Below, in pieces: positions 17,777 through 27,170 of a stretch of 64,000 nucleotides of DNA. Source of the DNA: Parabacteroides timonensis (lineage in GTDB: Bacteria > Bacteroidota > Bacteroidia > Bacteroidales > Tannerellaceae). Position 1 is the stretch's first letter. Every line of letters starts with the position of its first letter. Under the pieces are notes generated by a model that was not told where the DNA came from, did not search any database, and saw only the letters and a list, made by a program, of their open reading frames with translations. The DNA is taken from NCBI RefSeq assembly GCF_900128505.1, contig NZ_LT669941.1:1548048-1612047 (forward strand). Reading direction: 5' to 3'. The position numbers and the translations under genes were made by a program.

Positions 17777-20152
17777 TTATTCCGTCTTCATGCTATCTAC
17801 CGGATTAGAGTTTGCTACATGCCAGTTCTGGAATGTAACAGTTATAAAAGTAATGGCCGATATGATGATAAAAGAGAGCAAGAATACCCACCAGTACATC
17901 GGAGTGCGGTAAGCAAAGTTTTCCAGCCAGCGGTACATGCCATAGAAAGCGACCGGCGCGGCTAAGACAAAACAAGCGGCAAGTATAATCAGATAGCCTT
18001 TATTGAACATGAACAATATCTGGGAAGTAGACGATCCCAATACTTTACGGACAGCCACCTCTTTCCGGCGGTACTCACTCTCGAATACAACCAGGCCGAA
18101 TACACCGACAATGGAGATAAAGATCGCAATAACACTGAACAAGGTGATCAGGTTACTGATCTTCAATTCCCTTTCATAGGTCTGCTGCAGGATCTCATCA
18201 TAGAAGGTCGTTTTGAAAGGATAAATCGGATCTATCTTGGTTAAACAGGCTTGCACATGTTTCATGGCAGCCCGCAAATCGCTGCCCGCCTTCACTTTTA
18301 CGTAAGCGGCTGCATAATATTTACTGTCGACCTCCTGTCCCCATCTGTATTTACCCCATACGTAAAAAGTCATCGGGGATACTTCATTACGGAAAGATGC
18401 GAATTTGACGTTCGAAATAAAACCGATAATCTCATCGCCATCGATCTTCTCTCCCAGTTCCAGATTATACATCTCCCGGGCTTTCTCATTAAAAATATAG
18501 CAACCGTTCTCTTTCAAATCATCTTCGGGACGGAAATCACGGCCATCTGTCACCTCGATTCCCATCACACGCAGGAAAGAAGGAGAAACAGGGATGCACT
18601 GGAAATTGATATCCTGGTCTTTATATATACGTCCCCATCCCATATAAAAGTCACGGCTGGACAGAACCTGTTCCGCATAAGTGATATCTTCTATTCCGGA
18701 AAACGACTTCACCTCGCTGGTCAGGACGCTCTGGTTTTTATTGACTTTACTGTTCAATTCAATCACGATCAGTTCGTCCTTATCGTATCCCAGAGGAGTA
18801 TTTTGCATATACCGGTTCTGCAGATACATGAACAGAGAACTGATAATCAGGATAAATGAAGCGACAAACTGGATACTTACCAGCGCGCTTCGAAGCACGC
18901 GCCCCTTCGGTGACAAGCCGAAACAGCCTTTCAAAACCAACGCCGGCGGGAAAGATGTGATGTAACAGGCGGGATAGATACCAGCCAATACGCCTACCGC
19001 CACCGCAATAACAGCCGTAGTGATGATAAGACCCGACTGCACCGAAAAAGACATATCGGCATCTACCAGGGATGCAACAAAAGTATGTCCGGCAACAAAC
19101 AGCAAACCCAACGAAATAATATAAGCCACGATACTTACAATGACAGCTTCCGCCAACAAGCTAGTCCGGAGCACGCTATCAGGACTTCCCAATACTTTCT
19201 GTGTATTGATACTCTTGATACGCATCGGAGTCAAAGCAGTACTGAAATTAGTAAAGTTGATACCGGCAATCAATAGGATGACAAAAGCGATTGCAAACAG
19301 CACATGCATTGTCTGCCGGCTGGCTTTCGGCATGGAGTCGAAAGAAACATTCGTCAGGAAATGCAACTTAGGCAGTGGTGTTAAACACAGCTCGATGCCG
19401 TCTTTCTCCCACTTGAAATCTTTCCCGAATTGCTGGGAGGCATCGAAATTCTTTTTGAAGTTATCCTTAACAACTTCCATGTTGGAAGGATCGTCCAGAC
19501 GGAAGAAAAAGAAATAATTCTGGTTACCATACTCATTGTAATTTTCTTTATCGGACATTTGCCGGTAAATAATATTCCGGACAGACGAGTTACGGGGGAA
19601 GTCTTTAAAGACACCGCTGATCGTAGCCAGCGTATTTTCAGATTCTGCGCTCATCAGCCGTTTACCTATGGCCGATTCATTTCCGAACAGGCGACGTGCC
19701 ATGCTTTCAGGGATTATAACTGTTTCCGGTTGATCAAGCGCTGTCTCATTTCCTTCCACCATATCAAAATGGAAGACACGGGTAATCCCGGATGTCGTAT
19801 TTACAACAGGATCTTTGAAATTTTGTCTTTCTCCTCCCTGCTCCACGCTATAAAACAACTCGGAGTTCCAGGAAGACATGATCATACCGGCTTTCACATG
19901 CGGAGAAGATTCCGTAAATCCCCTTGCAAACGGACGGCTGATAACCGCACTCATACTCCCCTGGAAATCCATATCCATCCGATAGATCGAATTGGCCTCC
20001 GGCTGGCAGGAGTCGAATGTGTTGTCATAATTCACCTGCATCATTATCACCATAAAGGCGGTAAAAGCAATGCTTAACCCTAATACGTTCAGAAGTGTCG
20101 CCATCTTGAAACGGCGAAGTACGCTGATGAAGTTCCTTAAAATAGTTTTCAT
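17777..20152 (-). CDS. MacB/FtsX-type ABC transporter permease (type A)
   Basis: 791 aa from the Met of MKTILRNFIS; two further codons (MY) lie upstream in frame. Eight predicted helices are in the usual 1+4+3 pattern. Landmarks are KMATLLNVLGLSIAF (first helix), NFTNFSTALTPMRIKSINTQKVLGS, YPACYITSFPPALVLKG, and near the C-terminus YRRKEVAVRKVLGSS, ending NSNPVDSMKTE. It is third in a transcription unit that starts at about 25056 and runs through the 22641 and 20244 genes. It is highly similar to those two, especially in the membrane segments, while the periplasmic domains differ more. This pattern is expected if the paralogues handle different substrates or sensing partners. Confidence 0.88.
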   Translation of the reverse strand: MKTILRNFISVLRRFKMATLLNVLGLSIAFTAFMVIMMQVNYDNTFDSCQPEANSIYRMDMDFQGSMSAVISRPFARGFTESSPHVKAGMIMSSWNSELFYSVEQGGERQNFKDPVVNTTSGITRVFHFDMVEGNETALDQPETVIIPESMARRLFGNESAIGKRLMSAESENTLATISGVFKDFPRNSSVRNIIYRQMSDKENYNEYGNQNYFFFFRLDDPSNMEVVKDNFKKNFDASQQFGKDFKWEKDGIELCLTPLPKLHFLTNVSFDSMPKASRQTMHVLFAIAFVILLIAGINFTNFSTALTPMRIKSINTQKVLGSPDSVLRTSLLAEAVIVSIVAYIISLGLLFVAGHTFVASLVDADMSFSVQSGLIITTAVIAVAVGVLAGIYPACYITSFPPALVLKGCFGLSPKGRVLRSALVSIQFVASFILIISSLFMYLQNRYMQNTPLGYDKDELIVIELNSKVNKNQSVLTSEVKSFSGIEDITYAEQVLSSRDFYMGWGRIYKDQDINFQCIPVSPSFLRVMGIEVTDGRDFRPEDDLKENGCYIFNEKAREMYNLELGEKIDGDEIIGFISNVKFASFRNEVSPMTFYVWGKYRWGQEVDSKYYAAAYVKVKAGSDLRAAMKHVQACLTKIDPIYPFKTTFYDEILQQTYERELKISNLITLFSVIAIFISIVGVFGLVVFESEYRRKEVAVRKVLGSSTSQILFMFNKGYLIILAACFVLAAPVAFYGMYRWLENFAYRTPMYWWVFLLSFIIISAITFITVTFQNWHVANSNPVDSMKTE

Positions 20153-20243
20153 ATACACCCAAATTATTATTCCGATTTAAGGTTGTCCGTCAAAACAACT
20201 CTATCAATAGAAACGTAATAATTTATGGAACGTTGCATATCAG

Positions 20244-22598
20244 TTATTCTATTTTTATACTTTCTGCCGGATTTTCACTAGCCGTATTCCAATTCTGGAA
20301 AGTAACAGCCAGAAGAGTGATTATAGAAACCACGATAAAAGCAAGGACATATACCCACCAATACAATGGTATCTTATAGGCAAAATAAGTCAGCCACTGC
20401 TTCATCGCATAATAAGCGACAGGTGTTGCCAGGATAAAACATAGGACAAGAATACGCAAATAGGCTTTATTGAACATGACCAATATCTGGGAAGTAGTAG
20501 CCCCATGTACTTTCCGTAAAGCTATTTCTTTCCGCTTATATTCACTTTCAAAAATAACCAACCCCAAAACACCCACAATAGATATAAATACAGCAACCAA
20601 ACTAAAAAGCGAGATCAACCAGCCTATACTCAACTCCCGTTTATAAAGATTGTTTAGTATCGTATCATAAAACGTTATTTCTACCGGAAAATCCTTATCT
20701 ATCGAAGTCAATACCTGGCCGATAGAAGCAATAGTTTTCCGGATATCAGCCCCGTTTTTTATTTTTATATACGCATACCTCGGATGGAGATCCTTCGCGG
20801 CCGGAACATAAAAAGCCATCGGAGCCACATTCGTGCGAAAAGAAGCATATTTTATATCATCGATAAAACCGGCAATCACCGCAGGCGGTACGTCGACATA
20901 AGCATTTCCCGTAATATACTCACCTGAAACAAGATCATATTGTAACCGGGCCGTTTCATTAAAAATGTAAGATCCGCCCGCCGTATTCGCATCCTCCCGA
21001 AGAAAATCACGCCCGGATATAACCGGAATATTCATTATTTGAAGGAAATTCGGGGAGACAGTGAATAATTTAAATGTCAGATCATTATCCCTGTATCCAC
21101 GCCCGTATGTCATAAATTCATCCCCGCCTGACAATAAATCCTGGGCAAAAGACACATCCTGTATGTTCGATTCATTCTTTAGCCGATTTTCCAATGTGCC
21201 CGTATTATTCATCAGAGTCCTGTTTAATTCGATTATAGCGATCTGATCCTTATCGAAACCTAAAGAGGAAGCAACCATATAACGATTCTGCAAATAAATA
21301 AACAAGGCAGTTATAATCAAAGCAAAGGAGATAATAAACTGAAAGGAAACGAGAAGGCTCCTTAACCTCTTCCCCGAAGGCGTCAGGCCGTATGAACCTT
21401 TCAATACTAAAGCCGGAGGAAAAGAGGTAATTCGCCAGGCCGGATATAGTCCGGCCAAAAGCCCTACGATTATGGCTAAAACACCGGTTAGTATTAATAG
21501 AGGAATATTGGCAGCCAAAGCCATATCGGAGTTTATCATGTTTGCCAGCCAGGTATTCGCCATTCCCCTGACAATAAACAGTGAAATAACAAAAGAGAGC
21601 AGGCAAATCACTACCGCCTCCACCAGCATGGCATAACGTAATACCTTATCCGACCCTCCTAATACCTTTTGAGTATTGATACTACGGATGCGCATCGGTA
21701 CCAGCGCATTGCTGAAATTCGTAAAATTGATCCCGGCAATCAAGACGATCAATATAGCAACCGTGAACAAAACCAACACCAAATTGCGATTGCCCTTATC
21801 CTTTAGGGAGTCGAATAGCGAGTCTGCTTCATAATAAATATCCTGCAACTCCGTCAGCCGTATGTCGCACATCTCCCAGTTATAATCCTCTCTGTCCAAA
21901 CCTGCTTTAAAATCGGTTATTATCTGGCCGGCAGCCTTCGGATCATCCAGTAAAACATATAACTGATAACCACGGTTCCACCAATTATCAATATTTTCTT
22001 TCTGCCCGATCCGCCTGTACACAGCATTCTGCACAACCGAATTTCTGGGAAAGTCCTTATATACCCCTCCTACCGTGAACGACATATTATCCCCTGTTAA
22101 TTGTTTTCCGACAGCCTGGCCATCCTGGAAGAACTTCTGAGCCTCGCTTTCCGATATCAATACCGTACCCGGATTATCAATACTCCCGGCACTTCCCTCA
22201 ATCATATCAAAACTAAAGACATCCGCATATTCCGGAGTTATAGCATTAACCGGGCACCAGAAGCTTACCTCCTCATTCCCTTTCTCCACTTTCAATGTCA
22301 ACTGGCTTCCCCAGGAGAAAAGCAAAGCCCCTTTCTCTATATGCGGGGAAGAAAGGGTAAAGGCTTCTGCAAACGGACGAGCCAATACAACGTTATTTCC
22401 GGACTCCGGAAAATAAAGACCTACCCGGAAGATACGCTCCGCATTCTTCTGATACCGGTCGAATCCCCAATCATATTGCAACTGGATCATCAGGATTATA
22501 AAGGCAGCAAAGGCAATACTCAGTCCCATTACATTCAATAGGGTCGCCATCTTAAACCGGCGGACAATACCTAACAGGTTTCTAATAATAGTTTTCAT
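20244..22598 (-). CDS. MacB/FtsX-type ABC transporter permease (type A)
   Basis: 784 aa, complete, start MKTIIRNLLG. Same architecture as its neighbours: helix 1 about 20-40 (KMATLLNVMGLSIAF), MacB-like periplasmic domain, first FtsX domain with NFTNFSNALVPMRIRSINTQKVLGG, AGLYPAWRITSFPPALVLKG, second periplasmic domain, and C-terminal FtsX domain with KRKEIALRKVHGAT, ending ENPAESIKIE. The 91-bp gap to the next start and 42-bp gap from the previous stop contain no promoter of the sigma-54 type, so it should be expressed from the 25056 promoter. Confidence 0.88.
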   Translation of the reverse strand: MKTIIRNLLGIVRRFKMATLLNVMGLSIAFAAFIILMIQLQYDWGFDRYQKNAERIFRVGLYFPESGNNVVLARPFAEAFTLSSPHIEKGALLFSWGSQLTLKVEKGNEEVSFWCPVNAITPEYADVFSFDMIEGSAGSIDNPGTVLISESEAQKFFQDGQAVGKQLTGDNMSFTVGGVYKDFPRNSVVQNAVYRRIGQKENIDNWWNRGYQLYVLLDDPKAAGQIITDFKAGLDREDYNWEMCDIRLTELQDIYYEADSLFDSLKDKGNRNLVLVLFTVAILIVLIAGINFTNFSNALVPMRIRSINTQKVLGGSDKVLRYAMLVEAVVICLLSFVISLFIVRGMANTWLANMINSDMALAANIPLLILTGVLAIIVGLLAGLYPAWRITSFPPALVLKGSYGLTPSGKRLRSLLVSFQFIISFALIITALFIYLQNRYMVASSLGFDKDQIAIIELNRTLMNNTGTLENRLKNESNIQDVSFAQDLLSGGDEFMTYGRGYRDNDLTFKLFTVSPNFLQIMNIPVISGRDFLREDANTAGGSYIFNETARLQYDLVSGEYITGNAYVDVPPAVIAGFIDDIKYASFRTNVAPMAFYVPAAKDLHPRYAYIKIKNGADIRKTIASIGQVLTSIDKDFPVEITFYDTILNNLYKRELSIGWLISLFSLVAVFISIVGVLGLVIFESEYKRKEIALRKVHGATTSQILVMFNKAYLRILVLCFILATPVAYYAMKQWLTYFAYKIPLYWWVYVLAFIVVSIITLLAVTFQNWNTASENPAESIKIE

Positions 22599-22640
22599 AA
22601 CCGTATTTTATTTCTTTATAATCCTGATACCATTATCATA

Positions 22641-25028
22641 TCACTCACTCTTGATACTGAACACCGGATTCTCACTGGCCGCCCGCCAATTCTGGAAAGT
22701 CACCGTAATGATCGTAATCAGGGAAACCAAGAGGAAAGCAAGAATAAACACCCACCAATAAACAGGTGTCTTGTACATAAAATTCTCCAACCATTTATTG
22801 ATTGCATAAAAAGCAACCGGAGCAGCCAAAATAAAACAGATACATAATATATATATGTATGTTTTATTAAACATGACGAGGATCTCGGTGGTAGTCGAGC
22901 CCATTACTTTCCGTATACCGATCTCCTTCTTTTTGTACTGACTGTCGAATACCACCAGGCCGAACACCCCGACCATCGAAATAAACACCGCGATCAGACT
23001 AAATAGTGTAATCAATGAACTCAGACTCTCCTCTTTCTCATACAAAGTATTTAATACCTGGTCGAAAAACTTCACATCGAATGGATAATCCGGATGAATC
23101 TCACTCAATACATTCTTTACATGACTCATTGCTGCCGGTAGGTCGGAACCAGCCTTTACCTTAATATAAGCATACGCAGCACCGCCGCTATATCCTTTAC
23201 CACGTACATAAAAAGCCATAGGAGTCACCTCTGTACGGAACGAAGCGAACTTTATATCCGGAATAAAACCAGCTATCTCAGCTCCATATATCTTATCTCC
23301 CAGAGTCATATCATATAGTTTTTTTGCCCTCTCGTTAAAGATATAAACCCCGTCGGTCGTTAATGCATCCTCCTCACGGAAATCCCTTCCTTCGATCACA
23401 GATATATTCATAACCTTAAGAAACGACGGATCTACCGGCATGCACTGGAACTGGATGGTCTCGCCATTCAATTCGCGTCCCCACTCCATATACTGATCCT
23501 GGCTGGACAGCATAAACTCGCCATAAGTGACATCCTCTATACCCGAAAAAGATTTCAATCGGCTGCTGAAAGCATCCGAACTTTTCAAAACAGGAGCCGT
23601 CAGATTCGTTACGATCACTTCATCCTTATCATAGCCCAGCGGACTACTTTGCATAAAATGATTCTGCAAATACATAAACATCGAACCGATGATCAATGCA
23701 AAAGAAGCAATAAACTGTACGCTGATAAGCACATTACGCAATCTTCGCCCTTTCGGTGACAAACCGAAACTTCCTTTCAGCACCAATGCCGGAGAAAAAG
23801 AAGTCATATAATAAGAAGGATACAAGCCTGCCAACAGTCCAGTCAGCAATGCGATCAAAGTCGTTACGGAAAGTAACAACGGATGAGCGGCCAAAGACAT
23901 ATCTGCATCCACCAACTTCGCTATCGGGCCATTGCCAGCCATATAGACCATCCACAAGGCCAGTAAATAAGCAACCACACTGATACAAACAGCCTCCATC
24001 AACAGAGAAAAGCGCAGTACACCGTCCGAACTACCCAATACCTTCTGCGTATTAATACTTTTCACCCGCATAGGTGTCAGCGCCGTACTGAAATTGGTGA
24101 AATTTATACCTGCAATGATCAGAATGACCAATGCAATAGCAAAAAGCACCAGTACCGTTTGCCGGCTCGATTTAGGAGTCATATCAAAAGTTACATCCGT
24201 AGCATAATGCACATCCGGCAAACAGGTCAGACGGAAATTAGGTTCGCCCGAATACCACGACATATTTTTCCCCAGATTATTCTCCTTATAATAGGTCAGA
24301 AAATCACTCGCCAGGTCTTTTGCCGACTCAGGATTATCGAGCCGGATATAAAAATTATAGCTCGAATTACCCCAATCATGCAAGTCCTGTTTATCATCCA
24401 TCTTTATAAAAACAGCATTCTGAATAATACTATTAAGGGGAAGATCGCGGTAAATGCCGCCTATCGTATAATTGCCTTCCGGTGTAGTGAAAAGGCCAGC
24501 CAACCTTCCTTTACTCTCTTTTGCCGTGATCTGCTTACCGACCGCCGGCTCGTTTCCAAATAATTTCTGTGCCATACTTTCAGGGATCAGCATCTTTCCC
24601 GGTTCTTTCAGGACATCTACCGAACCTTCCAGCATCTCAAAATCAAAGACATCCGTAAAGGAAGGATAAACAATCATGGTCGGTTCCTGATAGGAATTTT
24701 TCTCCCCCCCTTTATCGACTGAGTATAATGTTTCATTATAAAACGGATAGGTAAGCGCTCCTGCTACAATATGCGGAGAGAAATTGATAAAAGCGTCAGC
24801 CATCGGACGCGATACGACGGCTTGTGTCGATGTCTTATCCCATTGCAATTCTACCCGGTAGATATTATCCGCATTCTTATGGAACGTATCGAAGTTCTTA
24901 TCATAGTCCACTTGCATCATTATCACCATAAATGCGGCAAAAGCCACAGACAATCCCAGGATATTAAGTATGGTCGCCATCTTGAAACGACGCAATACAC
25001 TAATAAAGTTCCGAATAATAGTTTTCAT
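22641..25028 (-). CDS. MacB/FtsX-type ABC transporter permease (type A), first gene of left block
   Basis: 795 aa. KMATILNILGLSVAF (helix 1), a periplasmic MacB-like domain slightly longer than in its paralogues (an extra AKESKGRLAGLFTTPEG stretch near 180), NFTNFSTALTPMRVKSINTQKVLGS, YPSYYMTSFSPALVLKG, and KKKEIGIRKVMGSTT near the C-terminus, ending ENPVFSIKSE. It is the leading gene behind the -24/-12 promoter at 25056-25071. The ATPase needed for function is not adjacent; the one at 60074 has the same type of promoter and is the best partner candidate. Confidence 0.88.
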   Translation of the reverse strand: MKTIIRNFISVLRRFKMATILNILGLSVAFAAFMVIMMQVDYDKNFDTFHKNADNIYRVELQWDKTSTQAVVSRPMADAFINFSPHIVAGALTYPFYNETLYSVDKGGEKNSYQEPTMIVYPSFTDVFDFEMLEGSVDVLKEPGKMLIPESMAQKLFGNEPAVGKQITAKESKGRLAGLFTTPEGNYTIGGIYRDLPLNSIIQNAVFIKMDDKQDLHDWGNSSYNFYIRLDNPESAKDLASDFLTYYKENNLGKNMSWYSGEPNFRLTCLPDVHYATDVTFDMTPKSSRQTVLVLFAIALVILIIAGINFTNFSTALTPMRVKSINTQKVLGSSDGVLRFSLLMEAVCISVVAYLLALWMVYMAGNGPIAKLVDADMSLAAHPLLLSVTTLIALLTGLLAGLYPSYYMTSFSPALVLKGSFGLSPKGRRLRNVLISVQFIASFALIIGSMFMYLQNHFMQSSPLGYDKDEVIVTNLTAPVLKSSDAFSSRLKSFSGIEDVTYGEFMLSSQDQYMEWGRELNGETIQFQCMPVDPSFLKVMNISVIEGRDFREEDALTTDGVYIFNERAKKLYDMTLGDKIYGAEIAGFIPDIKFASFRTEVTPMAFYVRGKGYSGGAAYAYIKVKAGSDLPAAMSHVKNVLSEIHPDYPFDVKFFDQVLNTLYEKEESLSSLITLFSLIAVFISMVGVFGLVVFDSQYKKKEIGIRKVMGSTTTEILVMFNKTYIYILCICFILAAPVAFYAINKWLENFMYKTPVYWWVFILAFLLVSLITIITVTFQNWRAASENPVFSIKSE

Positions 25029-25055
25029 TGACAGATATATTTTTGGTCAGGATAG

Positions 25056-25071
25056 TCCAAATCGCGTGCCA
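25056..25071 (-). promoter_or_regulatory. -24/-12 (sigma-54-type) promoter of the left permease operon
   Basis: Minus strand reads TGGCACGCGATTTGGA: a perfect -24 element (TGGCACG), 4 bp, then TTGGA. It is 28 bp upstream of the start codon of the first permease of the block. Confidence 0.8.
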
Positions 25072-25126
25072 AAACAAGTAACATTCTAATAAACAGGAAA
25101 TTGACAACACAAGACATTCCATTATG

Positions 25127-25164
25127 TGTCTAAATATTGGACACTGGTGTAAAATAATTAGACA
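25127..25164. promoter_or_regulatory. Tandem enhancer palindromes
   Basis: TGTCTAAATATTGGACA (25127-25143) and TGTAAAATAATTAGACA (25148-25164) start 21 bp apart and lie 56 bp upstream of the -24 box. Both are imperfect copies of TGTCTAATWATTAGACA. Confidence 0.78.
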
Positions 25165-25223
25165 TCAATATAATTATATTCTAAATAAAAGATCAAACAA
25201 ATATCGTCAATCCGCCTTAAATA

Positions 25224-25264
25224 AAACAAGACCATGATAAATAACACTTATCACAGCCTTGTTT
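25224..25264 (-). terminator. Terminator of the carbamoyltransferase/GH127 operon
   Basis: Arms AAACAAG..TGATAA and TTATCA..CTTGTTT form a long interrupted stem just downstream of the GH127 stop. On the minus strand it is followed by the A/T tract TATTTAAG. It separates the PUL from the permease promoter. Confidence 0.6.
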
Positions 25265-25289
25265 CAATTTCACAAATAAGAAAAAAAAT

Positions 25290-27143
25290 CTATTCCTTAT
25301 AATCAATCCATACTTTCATTTTACCAGCCTCACGGTTATCCCATGAATAATACGGTATAAGAGATAAGGTTTCATTGCCGTTCTGTGCCTTGACAGCAAC
25401 GACTCCATTTAATAAAGAAGGATCGAAACGACTACTAAACGATGTAGCCGAAGAAATTATCTGCTTATCAAAATCTTTCGCATTATCTACCTCTTCCATA
25501 CAATAAACAAGCGGCCCACGCTGAATGGCACGCTTACCAATGTTACCCTTTACACGAGGATCGGCAGCTACAACTTCAATAGGCATTGCCATATTCAAAA
25601 CAATTACATCATTTTGTTTCCATGTTTCTTTTAAGACAGCATAACCTTTATCCGTTGGAGCTTTGACGTCTTTCTCATTCACTGATATTGTATAGTCCTT
25701 ACACCAGTCCGGTATACGGAGACGGATTTCTTTTTTTATGGGGGAAGTCGTAGACACCGTTAACTTCATGACACCATCCCAAGGATAATTTGTTTCCTGC
25801 TGAATCTCGATATCTTTACCGTCTACCTTAAATGTAGCTTTATTACCTATATAAAGATTCACCCAAATAGCATCTGCAGAAGTGCCATAAATATAATTAC
25901 CAATTGAAGGAAGGAAACGGGATATCTGACTCGGACAACATGCACAACCATACCAGGCCTGACGGTGATGATCGCCTTTCGATTCAAGCGGATTGACATA
26001 GAAGAACCGGTCACCAGCCAACGATATACCAGCTAATGCTCCATTATACATCGAACGTTCCAACACATTGATATATTTGGCATCACCTGTAAACTGGTTC
26101 ATACGTTGATTCCAGAGAACCATACCAACAGAAGCACATGTCTCGCAATAGGCATCCAGATTCGGTAAATCATAATCTTCCGTAAAGCCTTCATTATGTC
26201 TGGATGAACCTATCCCACCTGTAATATACATATTACGAAAAACAACGTCGTCCCACAATCGATTGAGGGCAGCAATATAACCGGAATCCTTTTTCATTGC
26301 AGCCACATCTGCCATACCGCAATATAAATACATACAACGAACGGCGTGACCGGCAATATCGGTCATTTCACGTACCGGTTTTTCATCCTGGTAATAAAAC
26401 GGATCCCAGTTTCCTTCACCACCCATTGTTCCATGTCCATGACCTCTCTCTTCAATCAGCCAGTTGGAAAAATCCAGGTATCTCTTATCATTAGTGACCT
26501 GATAGAGTTTAACAAGGGCCAGTTCAATCTCCTCATGCCCCGGAACCCAATGCCGTTTGCCGGGTCCGAAAAGACTCATCATATGATCTGCCATACGAAT
26601 ACAAACATCCAATAGTTTGCGCTTGCCGGTTGCCTGATAATAAGCTACACCTGCCTCTATCATATGCCCTGCACAATACATTTCGTGTTTATCCATATTT
26701 TTCCAACGTTTATCCAGCCCGGTCAGCGTATAAAAAGTATTGATATAACCATCCGGTTGCTGGGCGGCGGCAAATTTATCGATCCATTCGTCCGCTTTCT
26801 TCTCCAGTTCAGGGTCGGGATTATTTATCAAACTGTATGCCATCCCCTCGAGAGCCTTATATACATCAGAATCATCGAAGAAAATTCCGGAGTGCTCGCC
26901 TTCGCCTTTAGCGGCATTTTCAAAGTTACGGATACGTCCGGTTTGATTCTCGATCTGATCAATACAAACCGGCAAAGTAGTCGTCACATGACTTTTCAGG
27001 CGTGGAGACCAGAAATTATCGGTTATTTTAATATGGGAAAAATCTACCTGTTCAATCATCTTGAAAGGTGTTTCTTTTGTTTGTTGCTCCTGACATCCCC
27101 AGAGGGTAAGACAGGCTAGCGGAAGCAATAAAAACTGTTTCAT
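25290..27143 (-). CDS. GH127 beta-L-arabinofuranosidase-like lipoprotein
   Basis: 617 aa. Lipobox LWGC with Cys17. The (alpha/alpha)6 barrel has the full GH127 active site by alignment with HypBA1: acid/base Glu318 (HNEGF), zinc ligands Glu334 and Cys336 (YCETCASVG), Cys402 and Cys403 in GCACCPS (one of them the nucleophile Cys), with Cys400 also kept. The C-terminal beta-sandwich ends about 10 residues after the DNREAGKMKVW motif. The family removes terminal beta-L-arabinofuranose, for example from hydroxyproline-linked arabino-oligosaccharides or pectic side chains. Last gene of the SGNH-SxtJ-DUF5989-carbamoyltransferase unit, 27 bp from the carbamoyltransferase. Confidence 0.9.
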   Translation of the reverse strand: MKQFLLLPLACLTLWGCQEQQTKETPFKMIEQVDFSHIKITDNFWSPRLKSHVTTTLPVCIDQIENQTGRIRNFENAAKGEGEHSGIFFDDSDVYKALEGMAYSLINNPDPELEKKADEWIDKFAAAQQPDGYINTFYTLTGLDKRWKNMDKHEMYCAGHMIEAGVAYYQATGKRKLLDVCIRMADHMMSLFGPGKRHWVPGHEEIELALVKLYQVTNDKRYLDFSNWLIEERGHGHGTMGGEGNWDPFYYQDEKPVREMTDIAGHAVRCMYLYCGMADVAAMKKDSGYIAALNRLWDDVVFRNMYITGGIGSSRHNEGFTEDYDLPNLDAYCETCASVGMVLWNQRMNQFTGDAKYINVLERSMYNGALAGISLAGDRFFYVNPLESKGDHHRQAWYGCACCPSQISRFLPSIGNYIYGTSADAIWVNLYIGNKATFKVDGKDIEIQQETNYPWDGVMKLTVSTTSPIKKEIRLRIPDWCKDYTISVNEKDVKAPTDKGYAVLKETWKQNDVIVLNMAMPIEVVAADPRVKGNIGKRAIQRGPLVYCMEEVDNAKDFDKQIISSATSFSSRFDPSLLNGVVAVKAQNGNETLSLIPYYSWDNREAGKMKVWIDYKE

Positions 27144-27170
27144 GCTGTTAGAATTAAAAGTTTAATATGA

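Noticed and set aside
19430..20077. 215-codon plus-strand ORF
   Set aside because: Antisense shadow of a type A permease gene with complete FtsX motifs.
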